Part shown: positions 40,144-48,666 of the stretch, piece by piece
How the letters are laid out: each line of letters starts with the position of its first letter
Numbering within the stretch: position 1 is the first letter of the stretch
NCBI RefSeq assembly: GCF_007988825.1
Contig: NZ_BJUW01000013.1
Location: forward strand, 1-64,000
Length of the DNA stretch: 64,000 nt
Source of the DNA: Microbacterium aerolatum
GTDB taxonomy: Bacteria; Actinomycetota; Actinomycetes; Actinomycetales; Microbacteriaceae
Direction: 5' to 3'
Made by a program: the position numbers and the translations under genes
Notes under the pieces: generated by a model
Seen by the model: the letters and a program-made list of their open reading frames with translations, nothing else
The model's database searches: none
Told to the model about the DNA's origin: nothing

Positions 40144-41130
40144 ATGCCGAAGCACGCCCCCACCTGGCCCCTCGCCGCGAGCGCCTTCAACTGGACCCCC
40201 GATCTGATCCGCGCTGAATCCGGCGCCACCGAGATCGCCGTCGGGATCGTCTCCGACGGCATCGCTCCCATCATCGAAGTCGAGCTCGGTCAACTCTGGC
40301 GCTCGTTCCCCGTACCCTCGGACGCCGAGGCCGAGAGCCTCCGGGATGCCCTGGCCGCCGCGGGGGGCCGCGTCTCGATCGTCGGGGCCAGCATCGACGA
40401 CTGGGCGGCGCCGACGCGGCGGCGCGACGACGACGAGCGGATGTCCTTCCTGCTGCCGCAGCTGCGCGCAGCCCACCGGCTCGGCGCCACCGGCGTCCGT
40501 CTGCCGATCGGTCAGTCCGGGGTCGCGCTGCTCGAGCGGCTGCTGCCGGAGCTGCACGACCTCGACCTCGTGCTGTTCGAGGAGGCGCAGGGCCCGCAGA
40601 CCCCGTCGTCGCCCGCCCACCGCGCTCACTACGACACGATCGCGCACTTCGACGACCCGCACCTGCGACTGCTCGTCGACATCAGCATGCTGATGCCCGC
40701 GCTCCCCGTCACCTATCTCGACCGGCTCCGTCGAAGCGACCTTCCCGCCTCGTTCGTCGACCGGCTGGAGAGCGACTGGCAGGATCCGGCGACGTCGGAT
40801 GCCGCCGTCGCGCTGCTGCGCGCAGGAGCGGTGCCGCCCGACGTGCACACCATGTTCATGAACCTGCTCGTGCGCTTCGGTCGCTCCGATGCCGCCGACC
40901 TCCGCGACGTGCTCACGTTCGCGGGTGCCGCGCACCTGAAGTTCTGGGACCTCCACGACGCCGATGACCGCGTCTCACGGCCCGTCCGCCACTTCGCGAG
41001 CGAGCTGCGCACGGCCGGATTCACCGGCTCGCTCACCAGCGAATGGGGCGGCCATGAATGGCTCGATGACGATGCGGCCGACATGACGCGGCGCCACCTC
41101 GACCTGGTCCGGGCCGCGCTCACCGCCTGA
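40144..41130 (+). CDS. TIM-barrel sugar-isomerase-like protein, deglycosidase alpha-subunit-like
   Basis: Protein of 328 aa of the xylose-isomerase-like barrel superfamily. Likely metal residues: E146/E147 (LVLFEEAQG), D179 (LLVDISM), H264 (AHLKFWDLHD) and E300 (LTSEWGGHEW). The closing SEWxGH matches SEWEGH of the other alpha copies. It lacks the long insert with NMHG and MPQI seen in the copies at 43679 and 53054, so it is diverged. Coupled to the small beta-like gene. C-C deglycosidation is the best guess; keto-sugar isomerase or hydratase is the alternative. Confidence 0.72.
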   Translation: MPKHAPTWPLAASAFNWTPDLIRAESGATEIAVGIVSDGIAPIIEVELGQLWRSFPVPSDAEAESLRDALAAAGGRVSIVGASIDDWAAPTRRRDDDERMSFLLPQLRAAHRLGATGVRLPIGQSGVALLERLLPELHDLDLVLFEEAQGPQTPSSPAHRAHYDTIAHFDDPHLRLLVDISMLMPALPVTYLDRLRRSDLPASFVDRLESDWQDPATSDAAVALLRAGAVPPDVHTMFMNLLVRFGRSDAADLRDVLTFAGAAHLKFWDLHDADDRVSRPVRHFASELRTAGFTGSLTSEWGGHEWLDDDAADMTRRHLDLVRAALTA

Positions 41131-41141
41131 CGGTCAGCGCG

Positions 41142-41155
41142 GCCCCCGCAGGGGC
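41142..41155. terminator. Short GC hairpin between convergent genes
   Basis: GCCCC-CGCA-GGGGC hairpin in the 27-nt gap between the convergent barrel gene and thuA-like gene. Stem of 5 bp only. Confidence 0.4.
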
Positions 41156-41157
41156 GT

Positions 41158-42027
41158 TCAGCCCTCGTGGTTGTAGTACGGCCAGGGCAGGAAGCGCCGC
41201 TCGCCGCGCCGGTCAGGACCGTCGAGGGTGATCTCCCCCGTCGCCGCCCATTCGACGCCGCGCGGGAACATCCTGATGAACTCGATGCGCCGGAAGGTGT
41301 CGATGTCGTGACCGATCGTGATGGTGAACGAACGACCGGCGCCGTACTCGTTGATCCAGGCGATCGGCTGATCGCTGTTCATACCGGGGAGGTCGGCGAC
41401 CCCGCCCTCGGGGATCGCAACCGGGTAGTGCGACATCGGCCACATCGGCGCCCTCTCGTACGACTCGAGATCGTCGAACGTGGTGAGCAGCACCTGCGCG
41501 CCGTCGTAGAGCTCGACGCCGGTGAGGATGTCGTCGCCGGTGACCGTCCAGGTCTCGCTGATGCCGTCGGTGATGGCGTGACGGGGCTCTGAGGTGCGCA
41601 GCAGCGCTTCGCCCCAGGGCCGCGGCCGCAACCCTGTCGCCACGCTCAGCTTCGCGCCGCGCATGACGTTGTACTCCTCGGGGTAGCCCCAGTCGTCCTC
41701 CTGCGCTGCGGAGCCGTGGAACCACACCATGCCCTTGCCGTCGGCATGGACGAAGCGCAGCAGCGCGGCATCGGTCTCAGGCCCGAAGCCGACCGCCTTC
41801 TCGTGATAGCCGTCGCGTCCCTCGAAGACGACGATGATGACGTCGTACTTGTCGATGATCTCGGCGCCGAGCCCGCGCGGGTCCTCGACGACGCGGACGC
41901 GGAAGCGGCCGGTGTCCTCCAGAAGCGTGGTGAGCCACTGGTTGTGCTGGCGGAAGCTGCGGAACTCGTTGTCGTGCTCGCGGGTCATGTGCCCGGAGAG
42001 GATGAGGACGTTCAGAACATCAGACAT
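41158..42027 (-). CDS. ThuA domain-containing protein (trehalose utilisation type)
   Basis: Glutamine-amidotransferase-like fold protein of 289 aa. LNVLILSGHMTREHDNEF, YDVIIVVFEGRDGYHEK, GKGMVWFHGSAAQEDDW and the late FTITIGHDIDTFRRIEF match the ThuA family. ThuA works beside ThuB, a Gfo/Idh dehydrogenase making 3-ketotrehalose, and here it likewise follows a Gfo/Idh gene (36-nt gap, ribosome site AAGGAG). That supports 3-keto-sugar chemistry in this operon. The exact reaction of ThuA proteins is uncertain. Confidence 0.85.
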   Translation of the reverse strand: MSDVLNVLILSGHMTREHDNEFRSFRQHNQWLTTLLEDTGRFRVRVVEDPRGLGAEIIDKYDVIIVVFEGRDGYHEKAVGFGPETDAALLRFVHADGKGMVWFHGSAAQEDDWGYPEEYNVMRGAKLSVATGLRPRPWGEALLRTSEPRHAITDGISETWTVTGDDILTGVELYDGAQVLLTTFDDLESYERAPMWPMSHYPVAIPEGGVADLPGMNSDQPIAWINEYGAGRSFTITIGHDIDTFRRIEFIRMFPRGVEWAATGEITLDGPDRRGERRFLPWPYYNHEG

Positions 42028-42063
42028 GGCGATGAGCTCCTTCGCTCCGGTTGGAATACGTTC

Positions 42064-43257
42064 TCAGGCGGATGCCGTCGCCATCGCACCCACACGCACC
42101 CACGCGGAGTCGCGCTCGGCGCTCGCCTCCACAGCGGCGAGGACGCGCTGGACCGCGAGACCCTCGGCGAAGCTCGAGTGGGGCCGGCTGCCGTCGGCGA
42201 CGGAATTCACGAAGTCGACGACCTGATGCGAGAAGCCGTGCTCGTACCCGAGCATGTGACCGGATGGCCACCATGCCGAGACGTACGGATGGGATGGGTC
42301 GGTCACGAGGATCTTCGTGAATCCCTGTCTGTCAACAGGGGCCGTGCGGTCGTAGAACTGCAGGGAGTTGAGATCTTCGAGATCGAAGAGGAGTGATCCT
42401 CTGTCTCCGGACACTTCGATCGTGAGGGCGTTCTTGCGTCCGGTGGCGAACCGTGTCGCCTCGAACGACACGAGGGCACCGCCCGCGAGCCGACCGGTGA
42501 AGATGGCGAGATCGTCGACGGTGACATCTCCGTAGCCGTCTCCGGCGGTTGCGGAGAGCCCGGATCCGCCGTCCTGCAGGGGCCGCCGCGCGACGATCGT
42601 CTCGACGACGCCGGCGACGGCATCCACGGTCTGACCGGTGACGAACTGGGCCATGTCGATGATGTGCGCGCCGATGTCACCGAGCGCGCCGGAACCGGCG
42701 TGCTCTTTCTGCAGGCGCCATGCGAGCGGCGCCTGCGGGTCTACGAGCCAGTCCTGGCGGTAGGCGGCACGCACCTGCTGAACCGCGCCGATCTCCCCGG
42801 CTGCGATGAGGTCCCGCAGATGCGTGACCGCCGGGACCCGGCGATAGGTGAAGCCGACCATCGAGACGATGCCCCTCGCGGCGGCGCGTTCCGCGGCGGC
42901 GAGCATCTCCTCCGCCTCGGCGACGGTGTTCGCGAGCGGCTTCTCGCACAGCACGTGCTTGCCGGCCTCCAGCGCCGCGATCGCGATCTCGGCGTGCGAA
43001 TCTCCGGGCGTCACGATGTCGACGATGTCGATGTCGTCGCGCGCGATGACCGACCGCCAGTCGGTGGCGTGCTCCGCCCACCCCCACTGCGCCGCGGCAT
43101 CCGCCACAGCCGCCGGGCTGCGCCCGACGACGACCGCCATCTCGATGTCGCGCGGGAGCGAGAACATCCGAGGTGCTTGACGCCAGCCGACCGAGTGCGC
43201 CGCGCCCATGAAGCCGTAGCCGATCATGGCGACACGCAGCGGCGCACGCGCGTTCAT
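42064..43257 (-). CDS. Gfo/Idh/MocA family oxidoreductase
   Basis: NAD(P)-dependent dehydrogenase of 397 aa. Rossmann motif VAMIGYGFMGAAHSVGW at residues 9-25, VDIVTPGDSHAEIA, catalytic HVLCEKPLANTV, and GALGDIGAHIIDMAQFVTG with the conserved Asp/His. Longer than the paralogue at 37232, with the C-terminal SxGxG loop of ThuB/IolX relatives. ATG overlaps the upstream beta-subunit stop by ATGA, so it is translated with the deglycosidase. It could oxidise the glycoside at C3 or reduce the released keto-sugar. Confidence 0.9.
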   Translation of the reverse strand: MNARAPLRVAMIGYGFMGAAHSVGWRQAPRMFSLPRDIEMAVVVGRSPAAVADAAAQWGWAEHATDWRSVIARDDIDIVDIVTPGDSHAEIAIAALEAGKHVLCEKPLANTVAEAEEMLAAAERAAARGIVSMVGFTYRRVPAVTHLRDLIAAGEIGAVQQVRAAYRQDWLVDPQAPLAWRLQKEHAGSGALGDIGAHIIDMAQFVTGQTVDAVAGVVETIVARRPLQDGGSGLSATAGDGYGDVTVDDLAIFTGRLAGGALVSFEATRFATGRKNALTIEVSGDRGSLLFDLEDLNSLQFYDRTAPVDRQGFTKILVTDPSHPYVSAWWPSGHMLGYEHGFSHQVVDFVNSVADGSRPHSSFAEGLAVQRVLAAVEASAERDSAWVRVGAMATASA

Positions 43258-43670
43258 GCCAGCACGACCTCTCGCTCGACCGGTACGCGGTTGGTCACGT
43301 ACCGACCGGGGCCGCCGTCCACTCCGGGCATGATCTGCATGTAGAGCAGCCGCATGGTGAGGACGACCTCGGCGGTGAGACGCTCGCCTGAGACCGGAGG
43401 CGTGTCGAGGCGGATGACGACATCCGGCCGGTCGGCCACGAACCACAGCGTCTCGGACTGCTCCGGCAGTTCGTCGATCGTGTACGACCGCCCCTCGAGC
43501 TCGAAGCGCAGGTCCTCGCGCGCGATCTCGACGCCGTTCACGGTCGCCGCGACGTCGTCGACGGCCGAGAGCCAGAGGCTGCGATACCAGGGAAGCTGCA
43601 CCGAGACGGCGATCCCGTCGTCAGTGCGACGGACGTCCTTCTCGGCGAAGAGCGAGTTGTGCGTTGCCAT
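43254..43670 (-). CDS. C-glycoside deglycosidase beta subunit-like protein
   Basis: Protein of 138 aa, ribosome site AGGAG. Motifs VQLPWYRSLWLSAVDD, LPEQSETLWFVADRP and LLYMQIMPGVDGGPGRYV are shared nearly residue for residue with the N-terminal domain of the fusion at 53054 (IPWYRSLWLSSV, LPNQSETLWFLQEHP, LPYMQIAPGKDGAPGMYV). This is the DUF6379/CGDB family; in CarBC and DfgAB the beta subunit completes the active site and stabilises the barrel subunit. It lies 8 nt after the alpha gene and overlaps the Gfo/Idh gene. Confidence 0.85.
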   Translation of the reverse strand: MATHNSLFAEKDVRRTDDGIAVSVQLPWYRSLWLSAVDDVAATVNGVEIAREDLRFELEGRSYTIDELPEQSETLWFVADRPDVVIRLDTPPVSGERLTAEVVLTMRLLYMQIMPGVDGGPGRYVTNRVPVEREVVLA

Positions 43671-43678
43671 GATGTCTC

Positions 43679-44728
43679 CTACACCGCCGTTGCGACGACG
43701 GTCTCCTCGATCGCACGCCGCATGAGCGCGTGCTGCTTCTGGACGAGGTCGATGGGGTCGGATTCGCCGAGATCGGAGAACGCGTGGCCCTCCCATTCGC
43801 TGGAGAGGTACCCCTGGTATCCGCCCTCGACGAACTGCCGGACGATGCGCGGGATGTCCATGGCCGGCTCCTCGCCGTCCGCACCGATGTCGTAGAACTT
43901 CGCGTGCACGTGGAAGATCTGCGGCATGATGTCGAGCCATTCCTCCGGCGGGACGAGCCCGTGCATGTTGAACGCCAGTCGCGTGAACGGTCCGAAACGG
44001 AGGAAGTCGACCCCCTCACCGGTGAGGTAGTCCTCGAACTTCTGGTTGCGCACGTGCATGGGCGTGGGCTCATGCCAGATCTCGTCCATGACGGGGAAGT
44101 GCTTCTCGTCCATGCCCATCTGGCTGAGCGTGCGCAGCAGGGTCGGGGAGAGCGAATGCATCGTCGAGGAGAAGTCGGCCGTGAACCCGAGCCGGTCCGA
44201 CTGCAGCTCGTCGTACATCTCGCGCATCTGCAGCACCTGGGGGGCGTTCGGCCCCGACGGCGCGTGGATCTCATACCCGAGGCGCTGGTCGTACTTCTCT
44301 GCCAGCGGCAGCAGGCTGCGCAGCAGCTCCTTGCCGTGCGAGCGGATGACGACGTTCTTGAAACCGAGCCGGTGCGCGGTCTTCAGCTGGCGCGCGAGGA
44401 AGTCATGCTCCTCGTCGGGGGTCATGTCACGGTCCTTGCGGCGCCCCATATCGAGATTGGTGCCGACGGCGCTCGGCTCGAGCTCGTACTTCTCCAGGCT
44501 GTCGAACCAGAGCTTGATGAACTCGTCGTCCACGTCCGGATACGTGCGCAGCAGTTGGGCGATGTTGAACTCGACGCCCGGCCCGAGCCCGTGCTCGGCC
44601 GCCGCGGCGATGAGGGTCTCGGGAGTGTAGAGACCCGCCGCGAACTCGCTGGTCAGCGAGTAGAGGGTGATGCCGAGCTTGATGCCGGTGCCGGCGATGC
44701 CCGGTCCTTGAGCCTGTCTGCGGGTCAT
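43679..44728 (-). CDS. C-glycoside deglycosidase alpha subunit-like TIM-barrel protein
   Basis: Xylose-isomerase-like barrel of 349 aa. Metal-site residues E153 (YEIHAP), D185 (TADFSST), H275 (FHVHAKFYDI) and E311 (SSEWEGH) are spaced as in CarC/DfgA-type subunits. The segment NMHGLVPPEEWLDIMPQIFHVHAKFYD is nearly identical to the fusion at 53054 (NMHGHVDPREWADIMPQIMHVHAKFYD), quoted by position 254-280. Predicted to abstract the proton at C2 of a 3-keto-C-glycoside and release the aglycone. Start ATG 44728 has AAGGGAG and overlaps the preceding alpha gene by ATGA. Confidence 0.85.
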   Translation of the reverse strand: MTRRQAQGPGIAGTGIKLGITLYSLTSEFAAGLYTPETLIAAAAEHGLGPGVEFNIAQLLRTYPDVDDEFIKLWFDSLEKYELEPSAVGTNLDMGRRKDRDMTPDEEHDFLARQLKTAHRLGFKNVVIRSHGKELLRSLLPLAEKYDQRLGYEIHAPSGPNAPQVLQMREMYDELQSDRLGFTADFSSTMHSLSPTLLRTLSQMGMDEKHFPVMDEIWHEPTPMHVRNQKFEDYLTGEGVDFLRFGPFTRLAFNMHGLVPPEEWLDIMPQIFHVHAKFYDIGADGEEPAMDIPRIVRQFVEGGYQGYLSSEWEGHAFSDLGESDPIDLVQKQHALMRRAIEETVVATAV

Positions 44729-45834
44729 GCGCGTGCTCCCTTCAGAGCTGCGTGCGGAAGGTGAGCGGCGAGCGCGGCGCGCGCCTCGGCAGCATCCGTG
44801 ATCATGCGGCTGCCGGCGTTCTGCGCTGCCGAGCGCTGCACCGCCTGCTCGTCGCGGACGATGTCGAAGGGGCTCTCCCAGTTGTTCCAGTGCCAGCCCT
44901 CGTACTCGCTGGAGACCGCACCGGAGTAGCCGTTCTCGACGAGAAGGCCGATGAGGTCGCGAACCGGGACGGAGGGCTCCTCCTTGTTCTCGTCGATACC
45001 GAAGAACTTGCCATGCACGTGCTTGACCCATGGCATGATCTCGAGCCAGTCGTCGACGCGCGCGGGACCGAACAGGCCGGTGCCGTTGATGCCGAAGTCG
45101 ATCCCGAGATCGGGGCGGCCGTTCTGCGCGGCAAGGCCGATGAAGCGTCCGAAGCGCTGTCCGTGCTCCGCCTGATCGCGCGGGGGCCCCTGTTGGTAGA
45201 AGTCGTCCCACAGCGACACGACCTGCGCGAGCAGGTCTTCGGACGCACCGCGGCGACGGTAGGACTCGATGAGTGACGGCGCGAAGCCGGAGACCGTGGC
45301 GCCCCAGTCCATCGTGAACCCGAGGAACGGCGAGCCGACCTTCTCGTAGCGGTCGCGCAGCGCGAGGATGCGCGGGTGCGAGGCGTACTGATCGGCGTGG
45401 ACCTCGAGGGCGAGGGTCACGCCGTACTCCTCGGCGATGGGTGCGAGCTGTTCCATCGAGTCGGGCGTGATCGAGATCTGCACTCGAGCGATGGGGAATC
45501 CGAGTTTCGCGGCGGCGGCGATCTGCCGGCGCATGTAGGCGATCAGTTCCTCCTGGTCGAGGAGTCGATCACGATGGATGCCTATGTCGGCGTTGACCGC
45601 GAGGGAGGTGGTGACGAGCCCGACCTCATCGACCAGGTCGCGGAAGCGTCCGGCGAACGCGTCGTCGATCTCGGGGAATCCGCGGAAGCTCGAGAAGCCG
45701 ATGATCTCGAGGCCCGGGCCGTACCCCTCGGCCGCGACCTTTCGGATGAGCGCGTCGAGGTCGTACTCGCGCCCGTGGAACGCCCGGGTGAAGCTGTAGA
45801 GCGTCACACCCTGGATCGGAGTGCCGAGGGTCAT
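44725..45834 (-). CDS. Second deglycosidase alpha subunit-like TIM-barrel protein
   Basis: Barrel protein of 369 aa, clearly a paralogue of the next gene but diverged. Residues E144 (ALEVHAD), D176 (FTMDWGAT), H274 (KHVHGKFFGI) and E310 (SSEYEGW) occupy the metal positions. The loop with NMHG of the neighbour is replaced by FGINGTGLFGPARVDDWLEIMP. The last ~40 residues form an extra helical tail. Overlaps the upstream beta gene and the downstream alpha gene, each by ATGA. It may have a different aglycone or sugar specificity. Confidence 0.82.
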   Translation of the reverse strand: MTLGTPIQGVTLYSFTRAFHGREYDLDALIRKVAAEGYGPGLEIIGFSSFRGFPEIDDAFAGRFRDLVDEVGLVTTSLAVNADIGIHRDRLLDQEELIAYMRRQIAAAAKLGFPIARVQISITPDSMEQLAPIAEEYGVTLALEVHADQYASHPRILALRDRYEKVGSPFLGFTMDWGATVSGFAPSLIESYRRRGASEDLLAQVVSLWDDFYQQGPPRDQAEHGQRFGRFIGLAAQNGRPDLGIDFGINGTGLFGPARVDDWLEIMPWVKHVHGKFFGIDENKEEPSVPVRDLIGLLVENGYSGAVSSEYEGWHWNNWESPFDIVRDEQAVQRSAAQNAGSRMITDAAEARAALAAHLPHAALKGARA

Positions 45835-46226
45835 GCCGCTACCGCCTTCATGGTCTTGCGATCGTGCTCTTCGATGTGGAGCACCTCGGAGTCGGAGATG
45901 ACGATGTACGGGATGAACAGCGTGAGGTCGACGTCGACCGTGTGCTCGGCGTCGACGGCGAGGTCGAGATCTCCCGACAGCACGGCGGAGTCGACCGGGA
46001 ACCACCACTCCTCGGTGTTCGTCGAGAGTTCCTCGAAGGTGAACTCCTTGCCGTTCATCTGCCAGCGCAGCGAGTCGGCGGGGGCGGCGACGCCGTCCAC
46101 GGTGAGGCCGGCTCCGGCGATGCACGAGCCGGGAAGTGCGCGGTACCAGGGAATGCGGACCTCGACGGCGGCACGGCCGCCTTCGATCTTCAGCGTTCCC
46201 TGTTCGATGATGCGATCCGGGATCAC
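45831..46226 (-). CDS. Deglycosidase beta subunit-like protein, second type
   Basis: Protein of 131 aa beginning with GTG 46226 behind a strong ribosome site AGGAGG. AVEVRIPWYRALPGSCI, FTFEELSTNTEEWWFPVDS and a final all-beta stretch place it in the same DUF6379-type family as the other small proteins, with IPWYR conserved but the LPYMQIxPG loop missing. First gene of the beta-alpha-alpha-beta-Gfo/Idh-ThuA operon, so it most likely pairs with the alpha protein translated right after it. Confidence 0.8.
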   Translation of the reverse strand: MIPDRIIEQGTLKIEGGRAAVEVRIPWYRALPGSCIAGAGLTVDGVAAPADSLRWQMNGKEFTFEELSTNTEEWWFPVDSAVLSGDLDLAVDAEHTVDVDLTLFIPYIVISDSEVLHIEEHDRKTMKAVAA

Positions 46227-46259
46227 GAGTACCTCCTCGTTCTTTTTTCGTATTTCGAC

Positions 46260-46288
46260 AGTCTAATGTTTCTTTTCGACATAAACAA
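46260..46288 (-). promoter_or_regulatory. Promoter of the beta-alpha-alpha-beta operon
   Basis: -35 TTGTTT (46283-46288), 17-nt spacer, -10 TAGACT (46260-46265) on the minus strand. TGTCGAAA occurs twice around the -10 (46273-46280 and 46252-46259), and CATAAAC at 46280 overlaps the -35. Confidence 0.65.
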
Positions 46289-46291
46289 TGC

Positions 46292-47812
46292 TCAGGTGTC
46301 TAACGCCGCGGCGATGGACCGCGCACCGCGAACCGCGAGCGCGACGCCGGTGAGGGTCGGGTTGCATGCGGTGGCGGTCGGGATGACGCCGTTGCCCGCG
46401 ACGAACAGGCCGGGTGTCGACCACACCTCGCTGTCGGGATCGCACACGCTCGTACCGTCGTCGGCCTGGCCCATCCGGGTGGTGCCCTGGTAGTGCAGTG
46501 AGCTGCCGATCGGCATGCGGAACGGGCGGTCATCGAGCGGTTCGCCCACCGCCTTTCCGAGCTCGACGATCTCGCGTTCCGCGCGCTCGAGGATCGCGTG
46601 GTCGGTGTCGGTGAGGCGGTAGCGAATGCGGGGTGCCGGCATCCCGTAGCCGTCGGTCTTCGTGTCCGAGAACTCGACACGGTCGTCTGCGCGCAGGTCC
46701 TTCGCGCAGAAGAACCCGATTCCGACGATGGATCCGGGGACGACCGGGTCGTCTTCGGCGAGAGGCACGGGCGAGGCATCCAGTTGCATGACCTGACCGT
46801 GGAAGGGCGTGTCGTCGGTGAACGGCACCCACGTCACGCCGCTGTACTCGTTGAGACCTGCCCCTTCACGAGCGGTGGTCGACACCTCCGCGGCATCCCG
46901 GATGCGGGTCGCGAACACGATCTGCGCCTGGTCGTTGAGGTACCGCCCGAGCGCGGCGGGGCGGATGCCGGATGCCCACAGGAGCTGCGGAGTGCGCAGC
47001 GCGTCGGCAGCGACGATCACGAAGCGCGCACGGACGTCGCGGCTCTCCTGCGTGCGCAGGTCGGTGACCCGCACGCCGGAGGCGCGACCGTCCTCGACGA
47101 GCACCTGGGTCACGAGCGACTCGTCGTACAGGGTGAATCTCGGGTTGTCGCGCGTGACATCACCGAGCACGACGTCGGAGCCCGACCACATGAGCCGTCC
47201 GTCGTCGCGGCGGTGCACCGCCAGCGGCATCCGCTGCACGCGCGACGCCGGAACGCGACCCTCGTCGACGGCTGCGGCGAGCCGTTCTCGGATGATGTCG
47301 CCGAAAGGGGTCGCGTCGAAGGCGTCGGTCGTGACGCCGAGCAGCCGCTCGGCCTCATCGAGCAGTTCATCGAGGTCGTCCAGGAACAGGATTCGCTCGC
47401 TGCCGCCGGGGCGCGGACACGCCGCCGTCCAGTGCGCCGCCATCCCGCCGACGTTGCTCGACATCGCGGCCACCGGCATGCCGTCTTCACCCGGCTCCTG
47501 GAAGCCGTCCTCCAGCAGATAGGTGCCGGGACGGGCACGGCGCTGGCCGGACTTCACCGCACCGGGCGAGTCGACGGTCGCGGCACGAGCACCCGGTCCC
47601 TCGGAGGCGCGCTGAGCCGCGGCGCGCTCCTCGGGATCGTCGATGTTCTTGACGTGCGCGCCGGCTGGATCCGAGACCGTCGGACCGACCTCGAACATCG
47701 CGATCGTCGTATCCGGTGCACGCTCTGTGAGAATCCGGGCATAGGCGGAGCCCGTCGGTCCGCTGCCGACGATGACCACGTCGACCTGCTGCGGATAGTC
47801 GCGGGCGCTCAC
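46292..47812 (-). CDS. GMC-type FAD oxidoreductase, C-glycoside 3-oxidase-like
   Basis: Flavin oxidase of 506 aa, paralogue of the protein at 26926. FAD motif IVGSGPTGSAYARIL, NVGGMAAHWTAACPRP near 119-134, and the GMC pair H440 (GSSLHYQGTTRMG) and N484 (TACNPTLTG). Same branch as CarA, which oxidises the glucosyl C3 hydroxyl of C-glycosides with oxygen as acceptor. Here it is the last gene of the sugar ABC operon and directly follows a barrel isomerase (ATGA overlap), and it lies back to back with the deglycosidase operon, making it the prime candidate for the activating oxidation. Confidence 0.87.
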   Translation of the reverse strand: MSARDYPQQVDVVIVGSGPTGSAYARILTERAPDTTIAMFEVGPTVSDPAGAHVKNIDDPEERAAAQRASEGPGARAATVDSPGAVKSGQRRARPGTYLLEDGFQEPGEDGMPVAAMSSNVGGMAAHWTAACPRPGGSERILFLDDLDELLDEAERLLGVTTDAFDATPFGDIIRERLAAAVDEGRVPASRVQRMPLAVHRRDDGRLMWSGSDVVLGDVTRDNPRFTLYDESLVTQVLVEDGRASGVRVTDLRTQESRDVRARFVIVAADALRTPQLLWASGIRPAALGRYLNDQAQIVFATRIRDAAEVSTTAREGAGLNEYSGVTWVPFTDDTPFHGQVMQLDASPVPLAEDDPVVPGSIVGIGFFCAKDLRADDRVEFSDTKTDGYGMPAPRIRYRLTDTDHAILERAEREIVELGKAVGEPLDDRPFRMPIGSSLHYQGTTRMGQADDGTSVCDPDSEVWSTPGLFVAGNGVIPTATACNPTLTGVALAVRGARSIAAALDT

Positions 47813-48603
47813 GCCTCTGCCGCCAGCCGGACGATCCGCTCGACCGAGGCCTCCGAGGCGGTCTGCGGGTAGTACTCGAGTCCGATCGGCCCGTCGTAGC
47901 CCGAGCGGCGCAGGATGCCGAGGCGGTCGGCCCAGTCGAGCTCGCCGGTTCCGGGCTCACCGCGGCCGGGAGCATCGGCGAGTTGGACATACTTGATGAG
48001 GTCGCCGCCGTTCGCGAGTTCTGCGGCCATGTCCTCCCCCTCCACGGCGGAGTGATAGATGTCGTAGAGCACGCCGAAGTGCGCGGAGTCGACGCCGCGG
48101 GCGACGTACACGGCCTCGGCGGTGCGGTCCAGGAGCGAGCCGGGGTGGTCGACGCGGACGTTGACCGGCTCGAGCACCAGCGTGATGCCGGAGCCGTCGA
48201 TCTGGGCGATCGCCTGCTGGTAGATCTCCACGAGCTTGTCGAGCTGCACCTGCCGCTTCCACCCGCCGAAGCCCGTGCCGCTGCCGACGACGATCCGCGG
48301 GCACCCGAGGTCGTGTGCGATCGCGACCCCCTCATCGAGCTTGCGGTAGAACTCGGAGTGGTCCCACGGCGGGATCATGAACTGCGTACGCGGCTCGGAC
48401 AGCTGGGCTGTGAGCTGCGTGCCGGTCTCCTCGAGCGCGGCCTTCAGCGCCGGGATGTCCTTCGGCGTCGCCGGAGCGTCGACTCCGGTGGGTCCCCACA
48501 TCTCGACCGCGGTGAATCCGGCGGCAGCCGCCGCACGGACCCGGTCGTGGTAGTCGCCGGCTTCGGCGAAGAGCAACTCGATGTTGGGGGACAGCTGGTA
48601 CAT
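47809..48603 (-). CDS. Sugar phosphate isomerase/epimerase, hydroxypyruvate isomerase-like
   Basis: TIM barrel of 264 aa in the Hyi/AP-endonuclease-2 family. VEMWGPTG, ITLVLEPVNVRVDHPG (E), FGVLYDIYHSAVEGED (D, H), YVQLADAPGRGEPGTGELDW (H-like site as Q/D) and IGLEYYP (E) are the standard motifs. Such enzymes isomerise 3-keto-sugars or hydroxypyruvate and recur in 3-keto-glycoside clusters. Located between the sugar importer and the 3-oxidase-like gene. Confidence 0.85.
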   Translation of the reverse strand: MYQLSPNIELLFAEAGDYHDRVRAAAAAGFTAVEMWGPTGVDAPATPKDIPALKAALEETGTQLTAQLSEPRTQFMIPPWDHSEFYRKLDEGVAIAHDLGCPRIVVGSGTGFGGWKRQVQLDKLVEIYQQAIAQIDGSGITLVLEPVNVRVDHPGSLLDRTAEAVYVARGVDSAHFGVLYDIYHSAVEGEDMAAELANGGDLIKYVQLADAPGRGEPGTGELDWADRLGILRRSGYDGPIGLEYYPQTASEASVERIVRLAAEA

Positions 48604-48666
48604 GGTTCTCTTTCTGGGTCGTTGAAGCGAAGAAGGCTCGCGGGATTCCGTGGCGTCCGCAGGGCG

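Noticed and set aside
44703-44725. Degenerate REP-like copy (CCTTGAGCCTGTCTGCGGG)
   Set aside because: Only the first half matches the unit and it lies at a protein N-terminus; not convincing as a repeat.
43679-45834. Xylose isomerase or AP endonuclease function for the barrel proteins
   Set aside because: Only the fold and metal site are shared; linkage and fusion to beta-subunit proteins point to deglycosidase-type enzymes.
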